A stretch of DNA of 9,435 nucleotides from Rhodospirillales bacterium (GTDB taxonomy: Bacteria > Pseudomonadota > Alphaproteobacteria > Reyranellales > Reyranellaceae): contig JABMNB010000346.1 of the NCBI GenBank assembly GCA_013205335.1, forward strand, positions 1 through 9,435, read 5' to 3'. Shown piece after piece: positions 1-7,341 of the stretch; the stretch's first letter is position 1; each line of letters opens with the position of its first letter. A program made the translations under genes and the position numbers. The notes below the pieces were generated by a model. That model ran no database searches. It was given only the letters and a program-made list of their open reading frames with translations, and was not told the DNA's origin.

Positions 1-41
1 CCTTCGAGACGCGCCGCTTCGCGGCGCTCCGCAGGAAGAGG
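1..41 (-). repeat. Interspersed hairpin repeat, copy A (cut by window edge)
   Basis: Read on the minus strand, this segment matches the copies at 117-164 and 9358-9405: a CCTC-type arm, GGAGCG, a variable GC-rich centre, then GCGTCTCGAAGG. The centre here is a perfect stem, GCGCCGC-GAA-GCGGCGC, and is two bases longer than in the other copies. The outer arm has diverged (CTTCCTGCGG where copy C has CATCCTGAGG). The remainder of the element lies beyond the window. Similar short palindromic repeats are common between genes in alphaproteobacteria; assignment to a named family is not possible from this sequence alone. Confidence 0.7.
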
Positions 42-49
42 TAAGTGCT

Positions 50-66
50 TGAATTGATTAAATTCA
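50..66. promoter_or_regulatory. AT-rich dyad, candidate MarR/TetR-type operator
   Basis: The 17 bases TGAATTGATTAAATTCA form a perfect inverted repeat, with 6-bp arms TGAATT and AATTCA around 5 bases, in one of the few AT-rich patches of a GC-rich window. It lies about 120 bp upstream of the MFS transporter start. MFS pumps of the DHA2 class are often controlled by MarR- or TetR-family repressors that bind AT-rich dyads of this length. No regulator gene is adjacent in the window and no convincing -35/-10 pair was found around it, so the role is inferred from shape and position only. Confidence 0.4.
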
Positions 67-80
67 TTTCCGGCCAGCCT

Positions 81-92
81 CTCAGGATGAGG
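81..92 (-). repeat. Detached arm of the hairpin repeat
   Basis: These 12 bases (CTCAGGATGAGG) are the exact reverse complement of the first 12 bases of copy C at 9358-9369. They are also the reverse complement, with one mismatch, of the first 12 bases of copy B at 117-128. Together with copy B they make an inverted repeat with a 24-base spacer (93-116). It looks like a remnant half-element pointing the opposite way from copy B. Confidence 0.6.
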
Positions 93-116
93 TTTGCGAT
101 GTTGGAACCAAAACGA

Positions 117-164
117 CCTCATGCTGAGGAGCGAGCAGAGCGAGCGTCTCGAAGCATGGGCAAC
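117..164 (+). repeat. Interspersed hairpin repeat, copy B
   Basis: This 48-base element matches copy C (9358-9405) at 41 of 48 positions with no gaps. Bases CATGCT (120-125) pair with AGCATG (153-158) as an outer stem. In copy C the same arms read CATCCT and AGGATG, so both sides of one pair have changed together. The central segment is less well paired here than in copies A and C. The element ends 10 bases before the Shine-Dalgarno-like GGAG of the MFS gene, so it probably lies in that gene's leader. Confidence 0.75.
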
Positions 165-173
165 GACAATGCT

Positions 174-177
174 GGAG
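174..177 (+). promoter_or_regulatory. Ribosome binding site of the MFS transporter
   Basis: GGAG lies 7 bases before the ATG at 185 and supports that start over upstream options. The surrounding TGCTGGAGCC resembles TGCTGGTTCC at 9414-9423 beyond copy C, so this site may derive from the flank of the hairpin repeat. Confidence 0.55.
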
Positions 178-184
178 CCGGATC

Positions 185-1759
185 ATGACGGCGGCGAGCG
201 GTGCCCTGCAGACCGCCGCGGCGCTGACCGAGCGTTACGGGTCCTCGTACCGCTGGCTGGTCACCATCACCGGCATGATGGGCGTCGTGTCGATGGTGCT
301 GGCGATGACCACGGTGAACGTGGCGGTGCCCGACGTCATGGGCGCCTTCGGAATCGGTCAGGACAAGGCGCAGTGGATGTCGTCGGCCTATATGGCGACG
401 ATGACCGCCGGCATGCTGATCAACGCCTGGCTCAGCGGGGTCCTGGGCGAGCGCCGGACCTTCGTTGGTGCGCTGTTCTTCTTCTCGGTTGGTGCCCTGA
501 TGGGCGGCTCGGCCCCGACCGAGGACGCGCTGATCTTTGCCCGCGTCCTGCAGGGCTTCAGCGCCGGTGTCGCCCAGCCGCTGGTCATGGCCACGATCTT
601 CACGGTGTTTCCGCCGGAGCGTCGAGGCATGGCGATGGGCGTGTTCGGGCTGGGCGTCGTCTTCGCGCCGGCGATCGGGCCGACCCTGGGCGGCCTGATG
701 ATCGAGTACTTCTCCTGGCGTTACGTCTTCTTCATCTCGCTGCCGTTCTGCGTGGTCGCCGCCGTCATGGGCATGGTGTTCATGCCGACCCGGCCGATCC
801 CGAAGGTCATCCCGCCTTTCGACTGGCTGGGTTTCGCGCTCCTGTGCACGGCGCTGCTGGGCCTGATGACGGGCATTGCCGACGGTCAGCGCGAGGGCTG
901 GAGTTCCGACGCCATCGTGTTCCGCCTGATCCTCGGGATGGCAGCCACGGTCGCCTTCGTCTGCTGGGAGCTCTACACGCCGCGGGCGCTGCTCGACGTG
1001 CGCATCTTCGGCAATGTCGAGTTCGCCGCCGCCGCCGTCATCGCCTTTATCTTCGGCGCCGGCATGATGGGCTCGACCTACATCATTCCCGTCTTCGTGC
1101 AGACCATCATTGGTTTCACGCCGCTGGTGGCCGGGCTGATGATGATGCCCGCCGGCATCATGCTGGCTTTCATCTTCCCGCTGGCCGGGCGGCTGTCGGA
1201 CGCGATGCCGGCCTCGACCATGATCATCGGCGGGCTGGTGTTGTTCGCCGCCGGCTTTGCCTGGATGACGACCGCCGACATCGACACGACATTCTGGACG
1301 CTGGTCTGCATGGTGATGGTGTCCCGCCTGGGGCTGGGCTTCATCAATCCCAGCCTCAATGCCTCCTCCCTGAAGGCGCTGCCGGCCGACAAGGTGCGGC
1401 AGGGCTCGGGCGTCGCCAACTTCATGCGCCAGCTCGGCGGCGCCTTCGGCATCAACGGGATGGTGGCATTCTTCGAGATCCGCACCCGCTTCCATGCCGA
1501 CGCGCTCACGGCCACCCAGGACTGGGGCAACCGCACGACCGACCGAATGCTGACCCAGGTCGAGCACCTGCTGCAGAGGAGCGGCCTGCCGCTGCAGCAG
1601 CAGAAGGCGGGCGCCCTCGAATACTTGGCCACGATGTTGCAAAGCAACGCCCAGATGATGGCGTTTTCCGATACCTTCATCGTCGTGGGCGTGGTGGCTC
1701 TTCTGGCCCTGTTTCCCGCCGCCCTGCTCTCGCGCTCGCAGCGCCGGTCGCGCGTATGA
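185..1759 (+). CDS. MFS drug/solute transporter, DHA2 (EmrB/QacA-like) family
   Basis: Inner-membrane proton-coupled efflux transporter by family. The 524-residue length and hydrophobic pattern fit the 14-helix DHA2 class. The family motif gxxxGPxxGG is seen as GLGVVFAPAIGPTLGG at residues 155-170. The TM1 motif TVNVAVP is at 43-49, and RQLGGAFGI at 415-423 is typical of the C-terminal half. A hydrophilic loop (about 431-492) precedes the last helix (about 496-515), as in EmrB. The TM1 aspartate of EmrB-type proteins (VLDTT) is absent: this protein reads VLAMT, with Ala40 at that position. Its motif-A region (WLSGVLGERR, from 82) also lacks the usual aspartate. The ATG has GGAG 7 bases upstream. 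No membrane-fusion partner gene is visible, so the substrate is unknown. The stop is one base from that of the convergent acyl-CoA synthetase. Confidence 0.92.
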   Translation: MTAASGALQTAAALTERYGSSYRWLVTITGMMGVVSMVLAMTTVNVAVPDVMGAFGIGQDKAQWMSSAYMATMTAGMLINAWLSGVLGERRTFVGALFFFSVGALMGGSAPTEDALIFARVLQGFSAGVAQPLVMATIFTVFPPERRGMAMGVFGLGVVFAPAIGPTLGGLMIEYFSWRYVFFISLPFCVVAAVMGMVFMPTRPIPKVIPPFDWLGFALLCTALLGLMTGIADGQREGWSSDAIVFRLILGMAATVAFVCWELYTPRALLDVRIFGNVEFAAAAVIAFIFGAGMMGSTYIIPVFVQTIIGFTPLVAGLMMMPAGIMLAFIFPLAGRLSDAMPASTMIIGGLVLFAAGFAWMTTADIDTTFWTLVCMVMVSRLGLGFINPSLNASSLKALPADKVRQGSGVANFMRQLGGAFGINGMVAFFEIRTRFHADALTATQDWGNRTTDRMLTQVEHLLQRSGLPLQQQKAGALEYLATMLQSNAQMMAFSDTFIVVGVVALLALFPAALLSRSQRRSRV

Positions 1760-1760
1760 G

Positions 1761-3323
1761 TCACACGATGCGGCTCTTCTTGTTGCCCCAGTAACGGTCG
1801 CGCAGCAGGCGCTTGTAGAGTTTGCCGGTCGGCAGGCGCGGCAGCTCATCCTCGAAATCGACGGAGCGCGGCACCTTCTGCCGGGCGAGATGCTGGCTGC
1901 AGAAGGCGATCAGCTCCTCGGCGGTGGCGCCCGTCTTCGGCACGCCCGGCATGAGCTGGACGACCGCCTTCACCTCCTCGCCGAGATCGGCGTTGGGGAC
2001 GCCGAACACCGCCGCGTCGGCCACCTTGGGATGGGTGATCAGCAGGTTCTCGCATTCCTGCGGGTAGATGTTCACGCCGCCGGAAATAATCATGAAGGTC
2101 GCGCGGTCGGTCAGGTAGAGGTAGCCGTCGGCATCGACATAGCCGACGTCGCCCACCGTGCTCATTGCGCCGTCCCCGGAGCGCGCCTCGCGTGTCTTGG
2201 CGGGGTCGTTGAAATACTCGAACGGCGTCGCGGTCTTGAACCACAGGGTCCCGGCCGTGCCGGCGGGCAGCGGCTTCATGTCATCGTCGAGCACGTGCAG
2301 TTCGCCCAGGAGGACGCGTCCCACAGTGCCCTTGTGCGCCAGCCATTCCTGCGAGTTGCAGGCGCTGAAGCCCAACCCCTCGGTGGCGCCGTAATATTCG
2401 TGGATGATCGGGCCCCACCAGCCGATCATCTGTTCCTTCACCTGGACCGGGCAGGGCGCCGCCGCATGGATGGCGATCTCCAGCGAACCGAGCGCGTACT
2501 GCTTCCGCGTCTCCTCCGGCAGCTTCAGCATTCGCGAGAACATCGTCGGCACGAGCTGGCTGTGCGTGACGCGATACTTTTCAATGAGCTGCAGGTAATG
2601 CTCGGGGTCGAAGCGCTCCATGATGATCACGGTGCCGCCCATGCGGATCGTGAGGTTCACCGCCGCCTGCGGCGCCGAATGGTAGAGCGGCGCCGGCGAG
2701 AGGTAGATCATGCCTTCGCGGTACTGCCAGAGCTTCAGCAGGAAGGAGAAGATCGGCAGGAGCTGCGACGGCGGCTGTTCGGCCAGCGGCCGCACGATCC
2801 CCTTCGGCCGTCCCGTGGTGCCGGACGAATAAAGCATCGCGGTCCCGAGCGATTCGTCGGCGATCGGCGTGGCGGGCAGGCCGTTAGTCGTCTCCGCGAG
2901 ATTGACGATCTTCGCGCCGCCGGCCGATCCGCCACCGGGCCCGTCGACGACGATGCAGAGCGCTATCCCCGGACACTGAGGCAAGGCCGCGAGGGCCACG
3001 TCCCGCTTGGCCTGGGAGGTGATGAGCACTTTCGAGGCGCTGTTGTTCAGGATGTAGGCAAGCTCGTCGGCCGTCAGGAACGAATTCACGCAAGTGTAGT
3101 AGGTGCCGGTGCGCTCGCCGGCGGTACAGCACTCCACGTAGCGCGCGTTGTTTTCCATGAAGATCGAATAGTGGTCGAGCCGCTTCACGCCATGCGCGCG
3201 CAGCAGGTTCGCCAGCCGGTTGCTACGCGCCTCCAGCTCGCCATAGGTCACGGTCTCGCCGCTGCCGGCCATGATCACCGCAGGATGGGACGCCTGCGTC
3301 GTCGCGTGTTTGCCCGGGTACAT
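1761..3323 (-). CDS. AMP-forming acyl-CoA synthetase (ANL superfamily, FadD-like)
   Basis: Cytoplasmic enzyme that activates a carboxylic acid with ATP to an acyl-adenylate and then transfers it to CoA. The 520-residue protein has the ANL core motifs in order: phosphate-binding loop YSSGTTGRPKG (165-175), YYGATEG (310-316), the ATP-ribose aspartate in GDVGYVDADGYLYLTDR (391-407), the hinge/A8 region MIISGGVNIYPQE (411-423) and the catalytic lysine in PTGKLYKR (Lys501). The hinge reads DRATFM, where many relatives have DRxKDM. The frame stays open upstream to 3371, but the ATG at 3323 has GGAGG 7 bases before it and a plausible promoter beyond, so this start is preferred. The acid used cannot be told from sequence; medium/long-chain or aromatic acids are possible. 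The gene is divergent from the M20 hydrolase and convergent with the MFS gene. Confidence 0.93.
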   Translation of the reverse strand: MYPGKHATTQASHPAVIMAGSGETVTYGELEARSNRLANLLRAHGVKRLDHYSIFMENNARYVECCTAGERTGTYYTCVNSFLTADELAYILNNSASKVLITSQAKRDVALAALPQCPGIALCIVVDGPGGGSAGGAKIVNLAETTNGLPATPIADESLGTAMLYSSGTTGRPKGIVRPLAEQPPSQLLPIFSFLLKLWQYREGMIYLSPAPLYHSAPQAAVNLTIRMGGTVIIMERFDPEHYLQLIEKYRVTHSQLVPTMFSRMLKLPEETRKQYALGSLEIAIHAAAPCPVQVKEQMIGWWGPIIHEYYGATEGLGFSACNSQEWLAHKGTVGRVLLGELHVLDDDMKPLPAGTAGTLWFKTATPFEYFNDPAKTREARSGDGAMSTVGDVGYVDADGYLYLTDRATFMIISGGVNIYPQECENLLITHPKVADAAVFGVPNADLGEEVKAVVQLMPGVPKTGATAEELIAFCSQHLARQKVPRSVDFEDELPRLPTGKLYKRLLRDRYWGNKKSRIV

Positions 3324-3330
3324 TTTGTTT

Positions 3331-3335
3331 CCTCC
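3331..3335 (-). promoter_or_regulatory. Ribosome binding site of the acyl-CoA synthetase
   Basis: On the minus strand GGAGG is followed by AAACAAA and the ATG at 3323. This is the strongest Shine-Dalgarno near the gene and decides the start over the longer open frame. Confidence 0.8.
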
Positions 3336-3341
3336 ACTGAA

Positions 3342-3371
3342 ACTATAGACGGCGTACCGGGGCTGCGCCAA
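3342..3371 (-). promoter_or_regulatory. Candidate sigma70-type promoter for the acyl-CoA synthetase
   Basis: On the minus strand TTGGCG (complement of 3366-3371, 4 of 6 to TTGACA) and TATAGT (complement of 3342-3347, 5 of 6 to TATAAT) are 18 bases apart. The predicted transcript would start only about 12-14 bases before the ATG, just ahead of GGAGG, giving a very short leader. The -35 box lies 9 bases before the start of the divergent M20 gene. This is consensus matching by eye only. Confidence 0.45.
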
Positions 3372-3380
3372 AGTCCGCGC

Positions 3381-4661
<1,281 letters not shown>

Positions 4662-4690
4662 CGGGGCGTTGAATAAGTCGGAGCATTGCG

Positions 4691-4726
4691 AATAAACGAA
4701 ACGAACGAAATAAACGAAACAATTGA
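4691..4726 (+). repeat. 18-bp imperfect tandem repeat, AT-rich
   Basis: Two adjacent 18-base units (4691-4708 and 4709-4726) share the identical first 12 bases AATAAACGAAAC and differ at three of the last six. A further AACGAA follows at 4727-4732. This sits in the 222-bp spacer (4662-4883) between the M20 gene and the oxidoreductase. Direct repeats of this kind can be binding sites for a regulator or simply slippage products. No other clear element was seen in the spacer apart from the small hairpin at 4851-4865. Confidence 0.6.
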
Positions 4727-4850
4727 AACGAATGTCGCACCCCCCTGAATCCTGGGTCGTGGTGACCGTTGGCGCAACAATGTTGCTCGCCGGTACTTGT
4801 GAAAGGCCTGTTTCAACAGCCTGCTAGAAGCCTTCGACCGGCGGGACCTT

Positions 4851-4865
4851 CCGGCACGGGGCCGG
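4851..4865 (+). other. Small GC hairpin in the oxidoreductase leader
   Basis: CCGGC-ACGGG-GCCGG is a perfect 5-bp stem with a 5-base loop, ending 7 bases before the AAGGGA ribosome binding site (4873-4878). It could affect translation of the next gene, but hairpins this short arise by chance in GC-rich DNA. Confidence 0.25.
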
Positions 4866-4883
4866 TTGGCTTAAGGGACCGGC

Positions 4884-5891
4884 ATGACGTCAGATCATGC
4901 CGCGACCGGGACCATGCAAGCCTTCGTCTATCGCCGCTATGGCGGGCCCGACGTCGTCGAACTCAGCGAGGTGCCGAAGCCCGTGCCTCGGGACAAAGAG
5001 GTGCTCGTCCGGATTCACGCAACGACGGTGACCTCGGGCGATTGGCGTGTGCGGACGATGTGCGTTCCGACCGGACTCGGAACCATTGCGCGCCTGGCTT
5101 TCGGGTTCCCACGGCCGCGCCAACCCATCATGGGGTCCGAGATGGCCGGGACGATCGAGTCCATGGGGAAGGACGTCACGCGGTTCCGGGTCGGCGACGA
5201 GGTATTCGGCTTTCCCGGCGGCGCGATGGGATGCCATGCCCGGTATCGGGCGATGCCTGAAGACGGCCGGCTGGCACGGAAGCCCGCCAACCTGTCGTTC
5301 GAGGAAGCGGCATCGCTGCCCTTCGGTGCGTCGACCTCGCTGCATTTCCTGCGCAAGGCGGGCATCAGGCCGGGCGACAAGGTCCTGGTGATCGGCGCGT
5401 CCGGCGGCGTGGGGACAGCCATGGTGCAGCTCGCGAAGCATCACGGCGCCGAGGTGACCGGCGTTACCAGCACGAACAACGTGGCGCTCGTCGCCTCGCT
5501 CGGCGCCGACAGGGTGATCGACTATACGAAGGACGATTTCACGACGCGTCGCGAGACCTACGACATCGTCGTCGACACGGTCGGCCGGACGCCGTTCGCG
5601 CGCTGCAAGCCCGTGCTCAAGGAAAAAGGCCGGCTGCTCGCCGTGGCCGCGGGGATCCCGGAGATGCTGGCGACCCTGTGGGCGCCGTTGACGGGCAGCC
5701 GGCGAGTCATCGCCGGCCCTGCCGAGGAGCGGGTCAGCGATATGTCGGAGATGGCCGCCCTGGCGGAAGCCGGTGCGTTGAAACCCGTGATCGACCGCCG
5801 TTACCGGTTTGCGCAAATGGCCGAGGCGCACGCTTATGTCGAGACCGGCCGCAAGCGCGGCAGCGTGGTGGTGAGCGTCGAGCCTGCCTGA
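4884..5891 (+). CDS. NAD(P)-dependent medium-chain oxidoreductase, quinone-oxidoreductase-like (zinc-free)
   Basis: Cytoplasmic MDR-superfamily reductase acting on an alcohol, enone or quinone with NAD(P)H. The 335-residue protein has the GroES-like N-terminal domain (about 10-130, with GSEMAGTIESMGKDVTRFRVGDEVFG starting at 84) and a Rossmann domain whose nucleotide-binding loop is GASGGVG (171-177). The downstream GADRVIDYTKDDF (207-219) is typical of the quinone oxidoreductase branch. The cysteine clusters that bind catalytic and structural zinc in classical alcohol dehydrogenases are not seen. The ATG at 4884 has AAGGGA five bases upstream; an in-frame ATG at 4914, where family similarity begins, is the alternative. 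The gene appears monocistronic, follows a repeat-bearing spacer and is convergent with ald. The natural substrate cannot be inferred. Confidence 0.92.
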   Translation: MTSDHAATGTMQAFVYRRYGGPDVVELSEVPKPVPRDKEVLVRIHATTVTSGDWRVRTMCVPTGLGTIARLAFGFPRPRQPIMGSEMAGTIESMGKDVTRFRVGDEVFGFPGGAMGCHARYRAMPEDGRLARKPANLSFEEAASLPFGASTSLHFLRKAGIRPGDKVLVIGASGGVGTAMVQLAKHHGAEVTGVTSTNNVALVASLGADRVIDYTKDDFTTRRETYDIVVDTVGRTPFARCKPVLKEKGRLLAVAAGIPEMLATLWAPLTGSRRVIAGPAEERVSDMSEMAALAEAGALKPVIDRRYRFAQMAEAHAYVETGRKRGSVVVSVEPA

Positions 5892-5899
5892 TCTTCATA

Positions 5900-6079
5900 T
5901 GTCCTCTCCGCCACGAAGTGGGGGAGAGGAAGGGACCCGTTGCGTAAGCAACGGGGAGGTGAGGTGGTGCTGATTGCGAACATGATGCCCGGATGTGACG
6001 AAGTCCTGACCCACCTCACCTACCCCACGCTGCGCGCGGGACCCCTTCCTCTCCCCCCACTGCGTGGGCGGAGAGGACA
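5900..6079. repeat. 180-bp long-armed palindromic element (MITE-like) between convergent genes
   Basis: The left arm (5900-5967) and right arm (6011-6079) are imperfect reverse complements, roughly 80% alike by eye, around a 43-base spacer. Both outer ends read TGTCCTCTCCGCC going inward. Each arm also folds on itself. The left arm has CTCTCCGCCAC-GAA-GTGGGGGAGAG and a perfect 8-bp stem CCCGTTGC-GTAA-GCAACGGG (5936-5955). The right arm has equivalent but differently spelled hairpins. The dinucleotide TA lies just outside each end, a possible but weak target-site duplication. No coding capacity was found. It occupies most of the gap between the stops of the oxidoreductase and ald, so it may act as a two-way transcription barrier. 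It resembles the mosaic palindromic repeats of rhizobial-type genomes. Confidence 0.8.
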
Positions 6080-6090
6080 GTAAGTGTGCA

Positions 6091-7206
6091 TCAGGTCGCG
6101 ATCGCCTGATCCGCCGGCAAGAAGGGCAGGCCGAGGCTGTGGGCTGCCGCCTCGTGCGTGAAGTGGCCACGATGGATGTTGAGGCCGGCCCGCAGATGCG
6201 GGTTCTCCGCGAGGGCCACGAGCCCCTTGGCGGCCAAAGCGAGGCCGAAGGGCAGCGTGGCGTTGTTCAGCGCCTCGCTCGAGGTCAGCGGCACCGCGCC
6301 CGGCATGTTGGCCACGCAATAGTGGATGATGCCGTCGACCTCGTAGGTCGGCTGGGCATGCGTCGTGGCGTGCGAGGTCTCGAAGCAGCCGCCCTGGTCG
6401 ATGGCGACGTCGACGATCACCGAGCCCGGCTTCATCGACTTCAGCATCGCCTTTGTCACGAGCCTGGGCGCGCTGGCGCCGACCACCAGCACCGCGCCGA
6501 TCACGGCATCGGCCGAGAACACTTCGTGTTCGATGGCGGCGATGGTCGAGTAGCGGGTGCGGACGCGGCCCTGGAACAACTCGTCGAGCTCGCGCAGCCG
6601 CGGCAGCGAACGGTCGAGCACCGTGACCTCGGCGCCGAGGCCCGCCGCCATGCGCGCGGCATGCGTGCCCACCACTCCACCGCCCAGCACGACGACATGG
6701 GCGGGCTGTACGCCCGGCACGCCGCCCAGCAGCAGGCCGCGACCGCCGCGATGGCGCTGCAGGGCGCCGCCCGCCGCCTCGATGGCGAGACGCCCCGCCA
6801 CTTCGCTCATGGGGGCGAGCAGCGGCAGGCCGCCGCGCGCGTCCGTCACGGTCTCGTAGGCGATGGCGGTGCAGCCCGACGCGATCAGGCCCCTGGCCTG
6901 CTCGGGATCGGCGGCGAGATGGAGATAGGTGAACAGGATCTGGCCGGGACGGAGCTGGACCCACTCGCCGGGCTGCGGCTCCTTCACCTTCACGATCATG
7001 TCGGCGGTCGAGAAGATCTCGGCGGCAGTGGCGGCGATGCGGGCGCCCGCCGTGCGGTAGACGTCATCGCCCGCACCGATCCCGGCGCCCGCGCCGGTCT
7101 CGACCACGACGTCGTGGCCGGCATGGACGTATTCGCGGACCGCGCCCGGCGTCAGCCCGACGCGATATTCGTGGGTCTTGATCTCTTTCGGCACACCGAC
7201 GCGCAT
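6091..7206 (-). CDS. ald: Alanine dehydrogenase
   Basis: Cytoplasmic NAD-dependent enzyme that interconverts L-alanine with pyruvate and ammonium, normally catabolic in proteobacteria. The 371-residue length matches the family. The N-terminal signature MRVGVPKEIKTHEYRVGLTP contains substrate-binding Arg15. Lys75 lies in KVKEPQ, His96 in YLHLAAD and Asp270 in VDVAIDQGGCFETS. The dinucleotide-binding loop GGGVVG is at 175-180 with Asp198 at the end of the next strand. All catalytic residues known from alanine dehydrogenases are present. The ATG at 7206 has GGAGA about nine bases upstream. The gene is divergent from an Lrp/AsnC regulator, a standard arrangement for ald in which the regulator activates it in response to alanine. 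The stop codon is 12 bases from the 180-bp palindrome. Confidence 0.97.
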   Translation of the reverse strand: MRVGVPKEIKTHEYRVGLTPGAVREYVHAGHDVVVETGAGAGIGAGDDVYRTAGARIAATAAEIFSTADMIVKVKEPQPGEWVQLRPGQILFTYLHLAADPEQARGLIASGCTAIAYETVTDARGGLPLLAPMSEVAGRLAIEAAGGALQRHRGGRGLLLGGVPGVQPAHVVVLGGGVVGTHAARMAAGLGAEVTVLDRSLPRLRELDELFQGRVRTRYSTIAAIEHEVFSADAVIGAVLVVGASAPRLVTKAMLKSMKPGSVIVDVAIDQGGCFETSHATTHAQPTYEVDGIIHYCVANMPGAVPLTSSEALNNATLPFGLALAAKGLVALAENPHLRAGLNIHRGHFTHEAAAHSLGLPFLPADQAIAT

Positions 7207-7214
7207 GCAAGCAA

Positions 7215-7279
7215 TCTCCAGACTGTTTGAGGCGTCATCAAACCAAGGAAAGCAGGTTCGTTTCCCGGCATTCTGGAGA
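7215..7279. promoter_or_regulatory. Spaced inverted repeat TCTCCAGA/TCTGGAGA
   Basis: A perfect 8-bp inverted pair, TCTCCAGA (7215-7222) and TCTGGAGA (7272-7279), flanks 49 bases that include the 7225-7243 dyad. The left half overlaps the ald Shine-Dalgarno, which may explain its sequence. Paired sites separated by several helical turns would suit an octameric Lrp protein, but this is a weak inference. Confidence 0.3.
7225..7243. promoter_or_regulatory. Candidate Lrp-type operator between ald and its regulator
   Basis: GTTTGA (7225-7230) and TCAAAC (7238-7243) are perfect inverted arms around seven bases, making a 19-bp dyad in the 135-bp intergenic region shared by the divergent ald and Lrp-family genes. 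It lies 19 bases upstream of the ald start and about 100 upstream of the regulator. Lrp/AsnC proteins bind dyads of about 15 bp near their own gene and a divergent target. No clear -10/-35 boxes were assigned here. Confidence 0.5.
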
Positions 7280-7341
7280 CGAATTGTGTCTTTGCCGTCG
7301 GAACTCTACGCTTGAGCGCCAAACGACGCAGGATTCCAAAC

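Noticed and set aside
1..164. CRISPR-like array from the repeated palindromes
   Set aside because: There are only three copies in mixed orientation with irregular spacing, one of them 9 kb away, and no cas genes.
94..1794. Plus-strand 566-codon frame overlapping the MFS gene
   Set aside because: It is a frame-shifted shadow with His/Arg/Gly-rich composition and no recognisable family; the frame starting at 185 has the transporter motifs.
119..1849. Minus-strand 576-codon frame opposite the MFS gene
   Set aside because: Its low-complexity His/Arg/Gly/Asp composition is a typical shadow of a GC-rich coding strand, while the MFS frame has clear membrane motifs.
1890..3380. Plus-strand open frame running antisense to the synthetase and continuous with the M20 gene, which would add about 497 residues to it
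   Set aside because: The translated segment is rich in Arg, Gly, His and Ala with no domain, and it mirrors codons of the well-supported synthetase. M20 similarity begins just after 3381.
4804..4822. Hairpin AGGCCTGTT-TC-AACAGCCT in the oxidoreductase leader
   Set aside because: The stem needs a bulge and is only 5 bp when perfect; it is too weak to call.
5936..5955. Intrinsic terminator for the oxidoreductase
   Set aside because: The hairpin is strong but no T-run follows it. It is better described as part of the palindromic element, with termination only a possibility.
6064..7230. Plus-strand 388-codon frame opposite ald
   Set aside because: This is an antisense shadow; ald has every catalytic residue in the minus frame.
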